Shown: positions 17,106-26,888 of the stretch, piece by piece
Numbering within the stretch: position 1 is the first letter of the stretch
Layout: every line of letters begins with the position of its first letter
Assembly (NCBI GenBank): GCA_023249055.1
Contig: JAHFDH010000003.1
Span: forward strand, 1 to 41,830
Direction of reading: 5' to 3'
DNA length: 41,830 nt
Origin: Candidatus Methylomirabilota bacterium
Lineage (GTDB): Bacteria > Methylomirabilota > Methylomirabilia > Methylomirabilales > Methylomirabilaceae
Translations under genes and position numbers: made by a program
Notes under the pieces: generated by a model
What the model was told of the DNA's origin: nothing
The model's database searches: none
The model's input: only the letters and a program-made list of their open reading frames with translations

Positions 17106-18863
17106 ATGGCGAGCGTAGCCGCTCCTGCGAATCAAGGCCTTGACCGCCGCTGGTTCGCCCACTATGACCCGTGGGTTCCCGCACGCCTCGAATATCCGGA
17201 TATCCCGCTCCACCGCTTCTTATCGATCTCCGCACAAAAGTATCCGGATCGAACGGCGATCATCTTCTATGGCACGAAACTGACGTATCGCGCCCTCGAT
17301 GAGGCTGCGACGCGATTTGCAGCCGCCCTTGCTGACCGCGGACTGGCGAAGGGCGACAGGGTCTCGCTCTTCCTGCCGAACTGCCCCCAGATGGTTATCG
17401 CGTACTACGGTACATTGCGAGCCGGAGGACTGGCGGTCTCGACCAGCCCGCTCTACTCGACACGAGAGCTGGAGCACCAGCTGAACGATTCCGGCGCCGA
17501 GACCATCGTTGTGTTGTCGAAACTCTACCCGCTCGTCAAGGAGGTCGCCTCCAAAACCCGCCTGAAGCGGATTATCGTGACCAATATCAAAGAGTATTTC
17601 CCGCCCATACTCCGGCTGCTCTTTACCCTCTTGAAGGAAAAGCCACAGGGACACCGACCTGTAGTGGAGCAAAGCCCGGGAACGGAGTGGTTTTCGGAGC
17701 TGCTGACCTCCGCTCCTGCGACACCCCCCGCAACCACGGTCGGTCCGGATGACCCGGCGCTGCTCCAGTACACCGGGGGTACGACGGGTCTGGCCAAAGG
17801 CGCGATACTCACGCATAGAAATCTGGTGGCCAATACGATACAAACGGGCGCATGGCTGGTAAAGCCCGCCCTGAGCCCTGTCGAGGGGCCCACCCCCAGT
17901 TCCGTCAAAGGACAACACGACGAGGCCGAGGTCTTTCTCGGAGCGATCCCGTTCTTCCATATCTACGGGATGACGGTGGTTATGAATCTCTGCATCTCGC
18001 TGGGCCACACGATGGTACTGTTGCCGCAATTCAAGACGCAGGAAGTCCTGGATACAATCGCCAAGTACCGACCCACCCTCTTCCCGGGCGTTCCAACGAT
18101 GTACGTCGCCATCAACAATTATCCCGATGTCGGCAGGTACGACCTTCGGTCGATCAAGGCCTGCTTGAGCGGGGCTGCGCCATTGCCGCTTGAGGTGGCG
18201 AACCGGTTTGAAGCGTTGACCGGCGCGCGCCTTGTAGAGGGATACGGTCTGACCGAGGCTTCTCCGGTCACGCACGCTAACCCCCTTTTTGGCGCGAGGA
18301 AGGCCGGGGCGATCGGCCTGCCGCTCCCGGATACCGACGCCAGGATCGTAGACCTGGAGACTGGTGAGCGCACGCTGCCGTCGAACGAGACCGGCGAGGT
18401 GGCGGTCAAAGGCCCCCAGGTGATGGCCGGATATTGGAATCAGCCGGGCGAGACCGCCATGGTGCTCCGGGACGGATGGTTGCGCACAGGCGACATCGGC
18501 TATATGGATGAGCAGGGCTACTTCACCATCGTAGACCGGAAAAAGGAGATGATCATCGCGGGCGGCTTTAACATCTATCCCCGGGAGGTTGAAGAACCGC
18601 TGTACGAGCATCCCGGTATCAAAGAGGCCGTGGCCGTGGGCCTGCCTGACCCATACCGGGGAGAGACGGTGAAGGTCTACATCGTTCTGAAAGAGGGAGA
18701 GCGCGCTACCGAGCAGGAGATCATCAACTTCTGCAAGCAGCGGATGGCTAAGTACAAGGTACCCACCCTGGTCGAATTCAGGCACGAGTTGCCGAAAACG
18801 CTTGTGGGGAAGGTGCTCCGTCGTGCCTTGCGCGAAGAGGAGATGGCCAAGCGGACGTCATAG
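17106..18863 (+). CDS. long-chain fatty acid--CoA ligase / AMP-dependent synthetase
   Basis: LLQYTGGTTGLAKGAILTHRNL; GYGLTEASPVTHANP; GWLRTGDIGYMDEQGYFTIVDRKKEMIIAGGFNIYPREVEE; KTLVGKVLRR. Confidence 0.95.
   Translation: MASVAAPANQGLDRRWFAHYDPWVPARLEYPDIPLHRFLSISAQKYPDRTAIIFYGTKLTYRALDEAATRFAAALADRGLAKGDRVSLFLPNCPQMVIAYYGTLRAGGLAVSTSPLYSTRELEHQLNDSGAETIVVLSKLYPLVKEVASKTRLKRIIVTNIKEYFPPILRLLFTLLKEKPQGHRPVVEQSPGTEWFSELLTSAPATPPATTVGPDDPALLQYTGGTTGLAKGAILTHRNLVANTIQTGAWLVKPALSPVEGPTPSSVKGQHDEAEVFLGAIPFFHIYGMTVVMNLCISLGHTMVLLPQFKTQEVLDTIAKYRPTLFPGVPTMYVAINNYPDVGRYDLRSIKACLSGAAPLPLEVANRFEALTGARLVEGYGLTEASPVTHANPLFGARKAGAIGLPLPDTDARIVDLETGERTLPSNETGEVAVKGPQVMAGYWNQPGETAMVLRDGWLRTGDIGYMDEQGYFTIVDRKKEMIIAGGFNIYPREVEEPLYEHPGIKEAVAVGLPDPYRGETVKVYIVLKEGERATEQEIINFCKQRMAKYKVPTLVEFRHELPKTLVGKVLRRALREEEMAKRTS
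17869..17910 (+). repeat. in-frame degenerate repeat insertion (CCCTGAGCCCTGTCGAGGGG...) encoding ALSPVEGPTPSSVKG
   Basis: Near match to the widespread CCTGAGCNTGTCGAAGG-type dispersed word. Disrupts the spacing between IQTGAWL and VFLGAIPFFHIYG. Confidence 0.6.
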
Positions 18864-18920
18864 GACGCCGGAAATAACGTACGCGCTGGAGGGCCGTCCA
18901 GCCAGTTTGTCGAATACGCG

Positions 18921-19559
18921 ATGCAAACCGTTCCACCGCCGATCCGCAGTCTGGAGCTTCGTGACCGACTGAGCGAGCTGTTGAAGGAGGCGCTCCAGAT
19001 GAAAGACCAGGCTGGGCGACTCTATTTGCTCCGCTCGTTCGAGGCTCTGGCGAGCGGGCAGCAACAATCGGCCCTGAGAGATGAGCTGCAAGCGGAACGG
19101 ACGGCCGCAACCAACAGGATCGACGCCTACTGCCGGGTGTTGGAGGATCTGTCGCGGCGGAGGTCTCGAGCAACCGGCTCGGTAGATCGGGCGCTGGAAG
19201 AGGCTGCGTACCTCTTTAATGAGGGCCTCTTTTTCGAGGTCCACGAGATACTCGAGACGGTATGGCTCACCCAACAGGAGGAGAACCGCCTCCTGTTGCA
19301 GGGGCTCATCCAGATCGCTGTCGGCTTTCACCACCTGGCGAACCGCAACCCCATGGGCGCGATTTCTCTTCTGAAAGAAGGAGTTCAAAAGGTTCAGGCT
19401 TGTGATCCGGATCGATCCCTGGTGAGGCTGAATCGGTTTCTGGCGCAGGTCGAGCGCGCTCACCAGTCGATCGCATCACAGGGGAACGCGGCGTGTGACC
19501 AATTCGATCGCCGGATGATCCCGAACATGCCCCTCATTAGAGTACACCGTCTGACGTGA
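18921..19559 (+). CDS. DUF309 domain-containing protein
   Basis: EEAAYLFNEGLFFEVHEILETVWLTQQEENRLLLQGLIQIAVGFHHLANRNPMGAISLLKEG is DUF309-like. Confidence 0.8.
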   Translation: MQTVPPPIRSLELRDRLSELLKEALQMKDQAGRLYLLRSFEALASGQQQSALRDELQAERTAATNRIDAYCRVLEDLSRRRSRATGSVDRALEEAAYLFNEGLFFEVHEILETVWLTQQEENRLLLQGLIQIAVGFHHLANRNPMGAISLLKEGVQKVQACDPDRSLVRLNRFLAQVERAHQSIASQGNAACDQFDRRMIPNMPLIRVHRLT

Positions 19560-19569
19560 GGCTTGCCGG

Positions 19570-22443
19570 ATGAGTCTTCGAAAGTTGCTGTCCCATACAG
19601 TGCTCGCCTACCCCAGGATCGCACTGATCGCCGCCATACTGCTGACGTTGGTCTCGGTCTGGGTCGCGATTGGGCGGCTGAGTTTTACCTCCACCCATCA
19701 GGCGATGTCCTCTCTCAGCGGCAGAGTGGGCCAAGTTCAAGAACGCTACAATCAGGCGTTCGGCGACCCGGACCAAGTCGTGATCGTCGTAGAGGCCGCC
19801 GACCAGGAGCAGGCCAAGCGCTATGCCGCTGTCCTGGCAGGACGGCTGGAGGCGTTGGCGGATATCGAGGAGGTCATCTATCGCTTTGATCTCACATCGT
19901 TGGAAGATCATTTTCTGATGTACTTGACTCCAGAACAGCTCAGCGATCTGCGGAGCAAGCTTGAGGAACATGCCTCGCTCATTAAGGAGCTGTCCGTCAA
20001 GCCAAGCGTGAATCGCCTGTTTCAACTGATCCATCGAGAGATCAGTTCGGCGTTAGTCGGTCGTCTGTTTACCGGCTTCCTGGGCGAAGAGGAAGAGGGC
20101 AAGGTCATACGTCCCGTGGAACTTCAGCCGCTGATCGCGCTACTCACGCAGCTTGAAGCGTGGGCAAGCGGTCCTCGGAGCTACACCTCGCCGTGGAAGC
20201 AGTTCATGGTCGAGGCCGACGAGAACGGCGACCGGGAAGGCTACCTGTGGTCCGACAACAAACAGCTCCTCTTCATCCTGGCTACCGTGAGGGCTGATAC
20301 GACCAGCCTGCTCAAGTTTGAGCGACCGATTCAAAAGATTCGTCAGGAGATTCTGGCGTTGCACACCCGATATCCGGGGGTCAAGGTCGGGGTGACAGGA
20401 AGTCCCGCCCTCGAATACGATGAGGTGACCGCCGCGCAACGGGATTCCGGTCTGATGTCGCTTGTCTCCCTTGGCGGGGTAGCCCTGCTGGTCGTGATAG
20501 TCTTTCGCAGCGTGTTCAGACCTGTCATGGGAATGATTGCGCTGGTTATGGGGGTCTGCTGGGCCTTCGGGTTCGCCGCCGTGACGGTCGGCCATCTGAA
20601 CATGCTGTCGATGGTGTTGGCGCCGATGCTGATCGGAATCGGCATGGACTATGGGATCCATCTTGTGGCCCGGTACGAAGAGGAGCGGGGCGCAGGCCGA
20701 ACCGTTCACGAGTCGTTGGAACAGGCGTTCGAAGGCGCCGGTCCGGGGATTCTGCACGCGGCCATCACGACCTCCGTCGGCCTCTTTACTTTGCTTTTGA
20801 CGGGAGTCAGCATTCTGCAGGAACTGGGTCTGATCACTGGGTGCGGCCTCCTGCTGACGCTGGTTTCGACCTTTGTCGTGTTGCCCCCGCTGCTCTTGTT
20901 GTGGGATAAGCGACCTGCCATGGAGAGTTCGGCGGGGCGCGCCGGCGCGCCCATTGAAAGGCGCTCCATTGAAGTGAAGATCGGTGAGGCTCATTTCCCG
21001 CTGCCACACTTGCCGAAGCCCCCGGATTTTATGGAATTCTGGTATCGGCGGCCCCGCACCGTCCTGCTCCTGTCGGCAATCGTGACGGCGGCGGCTCTCT
21101 ATGCGATGAACCGCATCGAATTCGACGGCAACGTCCTCCACCTTCAGGCGGAAGGAACCGAATCGGTGGACTGGGAGCTGAAGATCATCAGGCAGTCCGA
21201 ACGCTCGACTATCTATGGAGTGATCCTGGCTGAGAGCCTTGAAGAGGTCAGAGCAAAGACGAAAGCCCTCGAAGCCCTCCGCTCGGTGAGTAAGGCGGAG
21301 AGTGTCGCGATGCTCATCCCGGAGGATCAAGAACGCAAGCTCCTGTTGGCTCGTGAACTGACACCGTTCCTGGCCGGGGTGGACCCCTCACAACCCCCCA
21401 AGCCGGAACCGGTTGATCTCGATGATCTGCTGAACACGCTGCACCGGATTAAAGCCAAGATGTTGACAGCCGAGGACGCGAAGAAGTGGACCGGAAAAGA
21501 GAAACCACCCTTCGAGCAGATGGCGCGCGTACGAAGCCTGGTCGATCAATTTGAGCGGCGGCTTCAGCAACGCGGCTCCGCGGAGGTTCTTCGCAGACTG
21601 ACTGTCTTCCAGGATAAACTGTTCAACGATTTCTACGACAAGATGTCGCTCCTCGACAGGGCCGTGGCCTCCGGTCCGGTTAAACTCGATGATATTCCGC
21701 ACGATCTGAAGAAGCAGTTCGTCGGGCGGGACGGTTCATACCTGATTCGGGTATACCCCAAAGGCGACCCGTGGGAGTTTGCCTCGCAGACTGCGTTCGT
21801 GCGCGACCTGAGATCGGTGGATCCTGATGCCGTCGGCGACCCGGTCAAGGGGTACGAGGTCATCTCAGCGATGAAGCGAGGATATCAACAGGTAGGGATC
21901 TATGCGTTGATCGGGGTGGCCGTACTGTTCCTGGTAAATCTGCGCGATCTTCGCTACTTTCTGTTGGCGAAGGTCCCGCTGCTGATCGGCGCCGTCTGGA
22001 TCGCCGGTCTGATGGAGCTCTTCCGGTTGAAGTTTAACCTGGCCAACCTGATTATCATCCCGTTGATTGTAGCGCCCGGAGTAGAAAACGGTCTAATGAT
22101 TATCCATCGTTTCCGAGAAGAAGGTGAGGCCGCCGTGCTGCCAAAGAGCATTGGTAAGGGTGTGACGCTCTCGTCATTGACAACCATGATCGGCTTCGGT
22201 AGTCTTCTCATTGCTCACCACCGCGGCGCATACAGCATCGGTCTTCTGGTCACACTGGGCGTGGGCGCCGTTCTGGTGGTGTCTGTGGTCGTATTGCCGG
22301 CTCTCCTCACTGTTGTTGCGAAACACCCGTTAAAAAAAGCGGTCTTGGGTTCCGGATTCCGGGCTGAACACGTGCCAGGACAGGTTGAGCCGAGCGTTCA
22401 AAATATAGAACGGGAAACGATGTTCAACTCAAAGGAGAAGTGA
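19570..22443 (+). CDS. hpnN: MMPL/RND-family transporter, hopanoid-associated HpnN-like
   Basis: 957 aa with two RND-type TM bundles (VLAPMLIGIGMDYGIHLVARYEEERGAG; LTTMIGFGSLLIAHHRGAYSIG), paired with a Ttg2D/MlaC-like gene. Confidence 0.8.
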   Translation: MSLRKLLSHTVLAYPRIALIAAILLTLVSVWVAIGRLSFTSTHQAMSSLSGRVGQVQERYNQAFGDPDQVVIVVEAADQEQAKRYAAVLAGRLEALADIEEVIYRFDLTSLEDHFLMYLTPEQLSDLRSKLEEHASLIKELSVKPSVNRLFQLIHREISSALVGRLFTGFLGEEEEGKVIRPVELQPLIALLTQLEAWASGPRSYTSPWKQFMVEADENGDREGYLWSDNKQLLFILATVRADTTSLLKFERPIQKIRQEILALHTRYPGVKVGVTGSPALEYDEVTAAQRDSGLMSLVSLGGVALLVVIVFRSVFRPVMGMIALVMGVCWAFGFAAVTVGHLNMLSMVLAPMLIGIGMDYGIHLVARYEEERGAGRTVHESLEQAFEGAGPGILHAAITTSVGLFTLLLTGVSILQELGLITGCGLLLTLVSTFVVLPPLLLLWDKRPAMESSAGRAGAPIERRSIEVKIGEAHFPLPHLPKPPDFMEFWYRRPRTVLLLSAIVTAAALYAMNRIEFDGNVLHLQAEGTESVDWELKIIRQSERSTIYGVILAESLEEVRAKTKALEALRSVSKAESVAMLIPEDQERKLLLARELTPFLAGVDPSQPPKPEPVDLDDLLNTLHRIKAKMLTAEDAKKWTGKEKPPFEQMARVRSLVDQFERRLQQRGSAEVLRRLTVFQDKLFNDFYDKMSLLDRAVASGPVKLDDIPHDLKKQFVGRDGSYLIRVYPKGDPWEFASQTAFVRDLRSVDPDAVGDPVKGYEVISAMKRGYQQVGIYALIGVAVLFLVNLRDLRYFLLAKVPLLIGAVWIAGLMELFRLKFNLANLIIIPLIVAPGVENGLMIIHRFREEGEAAVLPKSIGKGVTLSSLTTMIGFGSLLIAHHRGAYSIGLLVTLGVGAVLVVSVVVLPALLTVVAKHPLKKAVLGSGFRAEHVPGQVEPSVQNIERETMFNSKEK

Positions 22444-22444
22444 C

Positions 22445-23101
22445 ATGGCGAGCGTAATGAGGTTGACCGTACGAACAGGTGTGCTGTGTGGAACTCTCGC
22501 GCTGGGATTGTTGGTCGCTGTAGCGTTCGCCTCCGCGAGCGACACCACCGATCAGGTCAAGACCGAACTGGATCAGCTTACTGCTATCGCGAGGGACCCC
22601 ACCTTACAAGAGAAGGAGAAGGAGCCGGTACGGAAGTCGATGGTCAGGGAGCGGATCTTGCACTGGTTCGACTTGCAGGAGATGGCTCGCCGCTCACTGG
22701 CCAACCACTGGACCAAGCGTTCAGCTCAGGAACGAAAAGAGTTCGTTGAGCTATTCGGGGACCTGTTTGTAGAATCGTACACCACGTTGGTAGTTGATCA
22801 TCTTGGCGATCAGCATGTGACGTATCTCTCGGAACAGATTGATAAGCACGACGCCACCGTCAGAACGAAGTTCCTGTCAAAACGGAACGAGCCGACCTTT
22901 GTTGACTTTGCCCTCCTTCGTCGAGGCAACGCCTGGGTTCCCTACGATGTCGTGATCGACGAGGTCAGCATCGTGGGAAACTACCGAACCCAGTTCGATA
23001 AGGTCATCCGGGATCAGTCGTACGAAGCCCTCGTCAAGAAGATGCGACTCAAGCGAGAGTCGGAAGGGTTGGGATCGACGGCAAAGAAGGGATCGATGTA
23101 A
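22445..23101 (+). CDS. hpnM: MlaC/Ttg2D-like (toluene tolerance, HpnM-like) periplasmic protein
   Basis: Signal peptide; LHWFDLQEMARRSLANHWTKRSAQERKEFVELFGDLFVESYTTLV...VSIVGNYRTQFDKVIRDQSYEALVKKMRLK. Confidence 0.85.
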   Translation: MASVMRLTVRTGVLCGTLALGLLVAVAFASASDTTDQVKTELDQLTAIARDPTLQEKEKEPVRKSMVRERILHWFDLQEMARRSLANHWTKRSAQERKEFVELFGDLFVESYTTLVVDHLGDQHVTYLSEQIDKHDATVRTKFLSKRNEPTFVDFALLRRGNAWVPYDVVIDEVSIVGNYRTQFDKVIRDQSYEALVKKMRLKRESEGLGSTAKKGSM

Positions 23102-23135
23102 CCGCGCCGCCCCTTCGACACAGATCAGAATAGGC

Positions 23136-24509
23136 TCAGGCTCCGCCCATACCTGCTCGATAGGCATCACTGGATTCGTAGTAATCAAGTCCGGAGTGGT
23201 CCAGCACCTCCTCTCCGACCAGGATGCGCAAGGTGTTTGTCAACTTGAGATGCTGGATGAACAGGTCGTGCTCCGGCTTGAGGTCTGGTCGGGCCATAGG
23301 AGACTTGAAATAGAACGAGAGCCACTCCTGAATCCCCGATAACCCGGCCCGTTGGGCCAGGTCCAGAAACAGCGCTAAGTCGAGGGCTACCGGCGCCGCC
23401 AGGATAGAATCCCGACAGAGGAAGTTAATCTTGATCTGCATCGGCTGGCCGAGCCAACCGAAGATATCGATGTTGTCCCATCCCTCCTTGGCGTCGCCGC
23501 GCGGCGGATAGTACTCGATCCGAATCTTGTGGAAGACCTGGCCGTACAGCTCCGGATAGAGCTCGGGCTGCACAATAGCCTCCAGCACGGAGCCCTTGCT
23601 GACCTCCTTGGTCCTGAACGATCCCTGATCATCCAACACCTCGCCGTCCCGGTTCCCAAGGATGTTGGTAGAAAACCAGCCGGTCAGCCCCAGCATCTTG
23701 GCTTTCAGCCCGGGCGCGACTACGGTTTTGAGAAAGGTCTGGCCGGTCTTGAAATCCTTTCCGGCAATCGGAACGTGGCGCTGACGAGCGAATTCAACCA
23801 GCGCCGGGACATCGACCGCCAGATTGGGTGAGCCGTTCGCAAAGGGCACACCGGCTGAAATGGCAGCATAGGCATAGATCATGCTCGATGAGATTTCCGG
23901 GGCGTTCGCCTTCAGGCCGGCCTCAAACGCCTCAATGGTCTCGTGCACCGAAGCCGGCTGCATGAAGACCTCTGTCGATCCGCACCAGATCATCACGGCC
24001 CGCTGGATCCCTTCCCTTTGACGGAAGGCCTCGATATCCTCGATCAGCATGTCCGCCAGGTGCTTCTTGCTCAGGCCCGACTTCAGGTTGGTCCCTGAGA
24101 GCCTGCGCACATACGCTTGATCAAAGACTGCCGGCCACGGTCTCACCGCCTCCAGTTGATCTTTGACCTGATCCAGCATCTCTCTCGGCAGGACTCCGGC
24201 ATGGCACGCGGTCTGATAGGCGTCCTCGGGAAAAATATCCCAGCCGCCGAAGACCAGATTGTTCAGGTCTGCGAGGGGGACGACCTCCTTAATCGGCGCA
24301 TAGCGAGGACTGGTCCGCTTGCCAAGGCGCATCCGCTGCATCTGCGTGAGAGAACCGTACGGTTGAGACAGTCCCTTGTTGATCAAGTGGACTCCCGCAA
24401 TGAGCGTCGTGGCCACCGCCCCCAGCCCGGGGATCAACACGCCCAACTTACCATGAGGGGACGCAATGTCCCGTTTCAATTCAGGATAGAATGAACTCTT
24501 TTGGCTCAT
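23136..24509 (-). CDS. inositol-3-phosphate synthase (myo-inositol-1-phosphate synthase)
   Basis: VLIPGLGAVATTLIAGVHLINKG; GWDIFPEDAYQTA; GKDFKTGQTFLKTVVAPGLKAKMLGLTGWFSTNILGNRDGEVLDDQGSFRTKEVSKGSVL. Confidence 0.95.
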   Translation of the reverse strand: MSQKSSFYPELKRDIASPHGKLGVLIPGLGAVATTLIAGVHLINKGLSQPYGSLTQMQRMRLGKRTSPRYAPIKEVVPLADLNNLVFGGWDIFPEDAYQTACHAGVLPREMLDQVKDQLEAVRPWPAVFDQAYVRRLSGTNLKSGLSKKHLADMLIEDIEAFRQREGIQRAVMIWCGSTEVFMQPASVHETIEAFEAGLKANAPEISSSMIYAYAAISAGVPFANGSPNLAVDVPALVEFARQRHVPIAGKDFKTGQTFLKTVVAPGLKAKMLGLTGWFSTNILGNRDGEVLDDQGSFRTKEVSKGSVLEAIVQPELYPELYGQVFHKIRIEYYPPRGDAKEGWDNIDIFGWLGQPMQIKINFLCRDSILAAPVALDLALFLDLAQRAGLSGIQEWLSFYFKSPMARPDLKPEHDLFIQHLKLTNTLRILVGEEVLDHSGLDYYESSDAYRAGMGGA

Positions 24510-25705
24510 ACCTGCACCCCTTCCCTATATGAGTTCCACAATACGACCGTGAAAAAGATCGGCGCTCCAATCGCCGAGAGAATCAGAAACCAATGCGCTT
24601 TTCCAAACGCCGAGAGGATCACCACAAGGTAGATAAAATCCCGCCTTGCGAGGGCATCGGCAAGAACAGAGAGGCGGGACGGGGCTTCGGAGGTCGTGAT
24701 GGATGTAAAGAGCGGTCCCTCCGAGGTCTTATGCCGCATCGTCTGTTGGTAGACGAATCCCGCCGAGAGGAGGCCTCCCACCGTTGCCGAGCCGGCCATC
24801 AGCAGAGGCAACAGCGCCCTATCGGCCATCCACCATCCCAGACCGATACACACGAATACCGCCGAGTGTACGGCATTATCCCCCCAGAAATCCAGGAGAC
24901 CGCCAAAACGAGATTCCAGATATTTGAGTCTGGCGATCTCCCCATCGCAGCCGTCCAGGATCGAATGCAGCAGGAACAGCAGCGCGCCGATCAGTTGATA
25001 TGCCGGCGCGGATGAGAGGAAAAACAGCGCCCCCACGACACCTATCGTCACGCTCACTGCGGTCATCTGGTTTGGGGTCATATCCGTGTCCACGAGACGC
25101 CGCGTGACGGCCAGCGAGATCTTCCGCTCGACATGCTTCGACATGAAGCCTTCCGTATCTTTGACCAGTCCCTGCAGGAGCCACCGCTCGGCATCAGGAA
25201 GATCCGCTCGGTTCGCAATCCTGACCCAGCACCCCTCATCTGTGGACGCGCTTACTTGGCGGTAGGCTTGCTCCAGTTCGGAGAAGAGGGACAGGTCGTC
25301 GTTCGTGCGCTCGATCATCGACAGAAGGGTGTTGGGGGTAGCCGTTTCGACGGCAGCGATCCCGGCGGTTGGAGCACAGATCGCTTCAGCGTGTAACGGC
25401 ATCTCGGTCAGATACGTGAGCAGCGAGGGATGGGGGAGAAGGTGAACGGTCAACACGAGGATACGGGGGGAGGGTTGATAGCCGGCTAACCTCGCTGGAG
25501 GCAGCAGCACCGCCTTCGTTCCTTCCAGCAGCTTCCCGCACTTAAATGACCCATTATCCACAACCAGGATATCCTGGTAGCCGGCACGAGAGGCTACCAA
25601 CACGATCCGTCGAAGCAATGGGAGACCCAATATCACGGTATCCGGACCGACCTCGCCCGAACCCTTTGAGATCACGATGACGATTGTGGCTGCTTTACGG
25701 ACCAT
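24506..25705 (-). CDS. CDP-alcohol phosphatidyltransferase with degenerate nucleotidyltransferase-like N-terminal domain
   Basis: Complete motif DGCDGEIARLKYLESRFGGLLDFWGDN (D-x2-DG-x2-AR-x8-G-x3-D-x3-D). N-terminus MVRKAATIVIVISKGSGEVGPDTVILGLPLLRRIV. ATGA overlap with Ino1. Confidence 0.88.
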   Translation of the reverse strand: MVRKAATIVIVISKGSGEVGPDTVILGLPLLRRIVLVASRAGYQDILVVDNGSFKCGKLLEGTKAVLLPPARLAGYQPSPRILVLTVHLLPHPSLLTYLTEMPLHAEAICAPTAGIAAVETATPNTLLSMIERTNDDLSLFSELEQAYRQVSASTDEGCWVRIANRADLPDAERWLLQGLVKDTEGFMSKHVERKISLAVTRRLVDTDMTPNQMTAVSVTIGVVGALFFLSSAPAYQLIGALLFLLHSILDGCDGEIARLKYLESRFGGLLDFWGDNAVHSAVFVCIGLGWWMADRALLPLLMAGSATVGGLLSAGFVYQQTMRHKTSEGPLFTSITTSEAPSRLSVLADALARRDFIYLVVILSAFGKAHWFLILSAIGAPIFFTVVLWNSYREGVQV

Positions 25706-25750
25706 TCGTTTACACCACACTATAGGGGGCGCTGTTTGCTGCGCTCTCAT

Positions 25751-25790
25751 GGGCAGGGCGTGCCCTGCCCCTACAAGGCTAACGCCTTGC
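25751..25790 (-). repeat. palindromic dispersed repeat GTAGGGGCAGGGCACGCCCTGCCC plus adjacent hairpin CAAGGC-GTTA-GCCTTG
   Basis: 9-bp arms GGGCAGGGC/GCCCTGCCC (25751-25770); 6-bp arms immediately adjacent. The TAG inside the repeat is the stop codon of the Gfo/Idh ORF. Confidence 0.75.
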
Positions 25791-26805
25791 CTCCTTGGTT
25801 ATCCGATTCCTTGGCGCTATGCAGAAGCTGCACGCAGCGCGACGCCATGGTCAGATTCTCGCCGCCGGGCTCAACAGCCGAAATCTCCAGCAGAAAATCG
25901 TCCCTCACCAGGCGAAACCACTCCGGGTGATGGGAGCCCTGCGAGAGCGGCTGCTCAAACGTCCAGCTCTGCTCGCCCTCTTCGCTTTTCAGTACCAGGG
26001 TACCGTCCTCTATCCGGACGGTCCCGCGGGTTCCTTCGATAACCGCACGATTGCTCCGCGAAGAAGAGGCCCACGTCAAAAGGATTTCGGCCTCGGCTCC
26101 AGACGACTCCAGTCGGACACTCGCCGTATCCTCAACCGGCCACTCCGGATGCCGGCGCTTTTCCAGCGTGGCCGCGATCGTCCGCGGCTCCTCCCCCAGC
26201 CAATCCAACACGATATACAGGGCGTGGTAGCCGTGATCCAGCAGGATGCCGCCGCCTGCCATGGCCGGATCCAACCGCCAGTTATCGCGGGTCGCGCTGT
26301 CGATGCGATTCGGCAACGACTGCACCGCGATCGATGGTTCGCATCTATGAACGTGCCAGCTTATATGCTGTACCGTCCCAATCTGTCCTTGCCGGATCAG
26401 GGCCGTTGCCTGCATGATGATCGGGGCATATCGCCAGTTGTGGACCGTATGGAGAATCCGACCGCTTTCCGCTCTGGCATCTCTTATCAGCCGCAGCTCG
26501 TCGGGGGTGAGCACGAGCGGCTTTTCGCACAGCACATGCAGTCCTCGGCTCAAAGCCAGCTGTATCAGGGATGCGTGGGTTCCAGGGGGTGTGCAGATAT
26601 CGACGAAATCGATGGTGTCGGCAGCCAACATCGCCGACACGTCGGTGTAGAGCCTGGCTTCAGGAAAACGCCATCGCTCCTGCGCGACCCTGGATTCAAG
26701 AGCATCGGCGGCAGCAATAATCCGGGCCCGCCCGCATCCTTCCCATCCCGGCAGATGCCCATTCACCGCCACATTTCCCAAGCCAACGATCGCACCTTTC
26801 AACAT
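25771..26805 (-). CDS. Gfo/Idh/MocA family NAD(P)-dependent oxidoreductase
   Basis: GAIVGLGNVAVNGHLPGW; DFVDICTPPGTHASLIQLALSRGLHVLCEKPLVLTPDE; GGGILLDHGYHALYIVLDWLG. Confidence 0.92.
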   Translation of the reverse strand: MLKGAIVGLGNVAVNGHLPGWEGCGRARIIAAADALESRVAQERWRFPEARLYTDVSAMLAADTIDFVDICTPPGTHASLIQLALSRGLHVLCEKPLVLTPDELRLIRDARAESGRILHTVHNWRYAPIIMQATALIRQGQIGTVQHISWHVHRCEPSIAVQSLPNRIDSATRDNWRLDPAMAGGGILLDHGYHALYIVLDWLGEEPRTIAATLEKRRHPEWPVEDTASVRLESSGAEAEILLTWASSSRSNRAVIEGTRGTVRIEDGTLVLKSEEGEQSWTFEQPLSQGSHHPEWFRLVRDDFLLEISAVEPGGENLTMASRCVQLLHSAKESDNQGGKALAL

Positions 26806-26867
26806 AGCTTAACAACGGGGATTAAAGGTTGGGGGTTGCGGATTAGATATACGAAAGCATTCCTCAA

Positions 26868-26888
26868 TACCCTAACCCCCATACCCTG
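26868..26888 (-). repeat. G-rich motif CAGGGTATGGGGGTTAGGGTAT at aminotransferase stop codon
   Basis: Near-identical 16-mer recurs at 29090-29105 (GGGTATAGGGGTTAGG) at another gene end in the same operon. Confidence 0.6.

Noticed and set aside
17220-18785. 521-aa minus-strand ORF
   Set aside because: Antisense shadow of the acyl-CoA ligase; no recognisable domain.
22382-23135. Search for a terminator between the convergent hpnM and Ino1 genes
   Set aside because: The gap of about 34 bp shows no clear hairpin plus T-tract.
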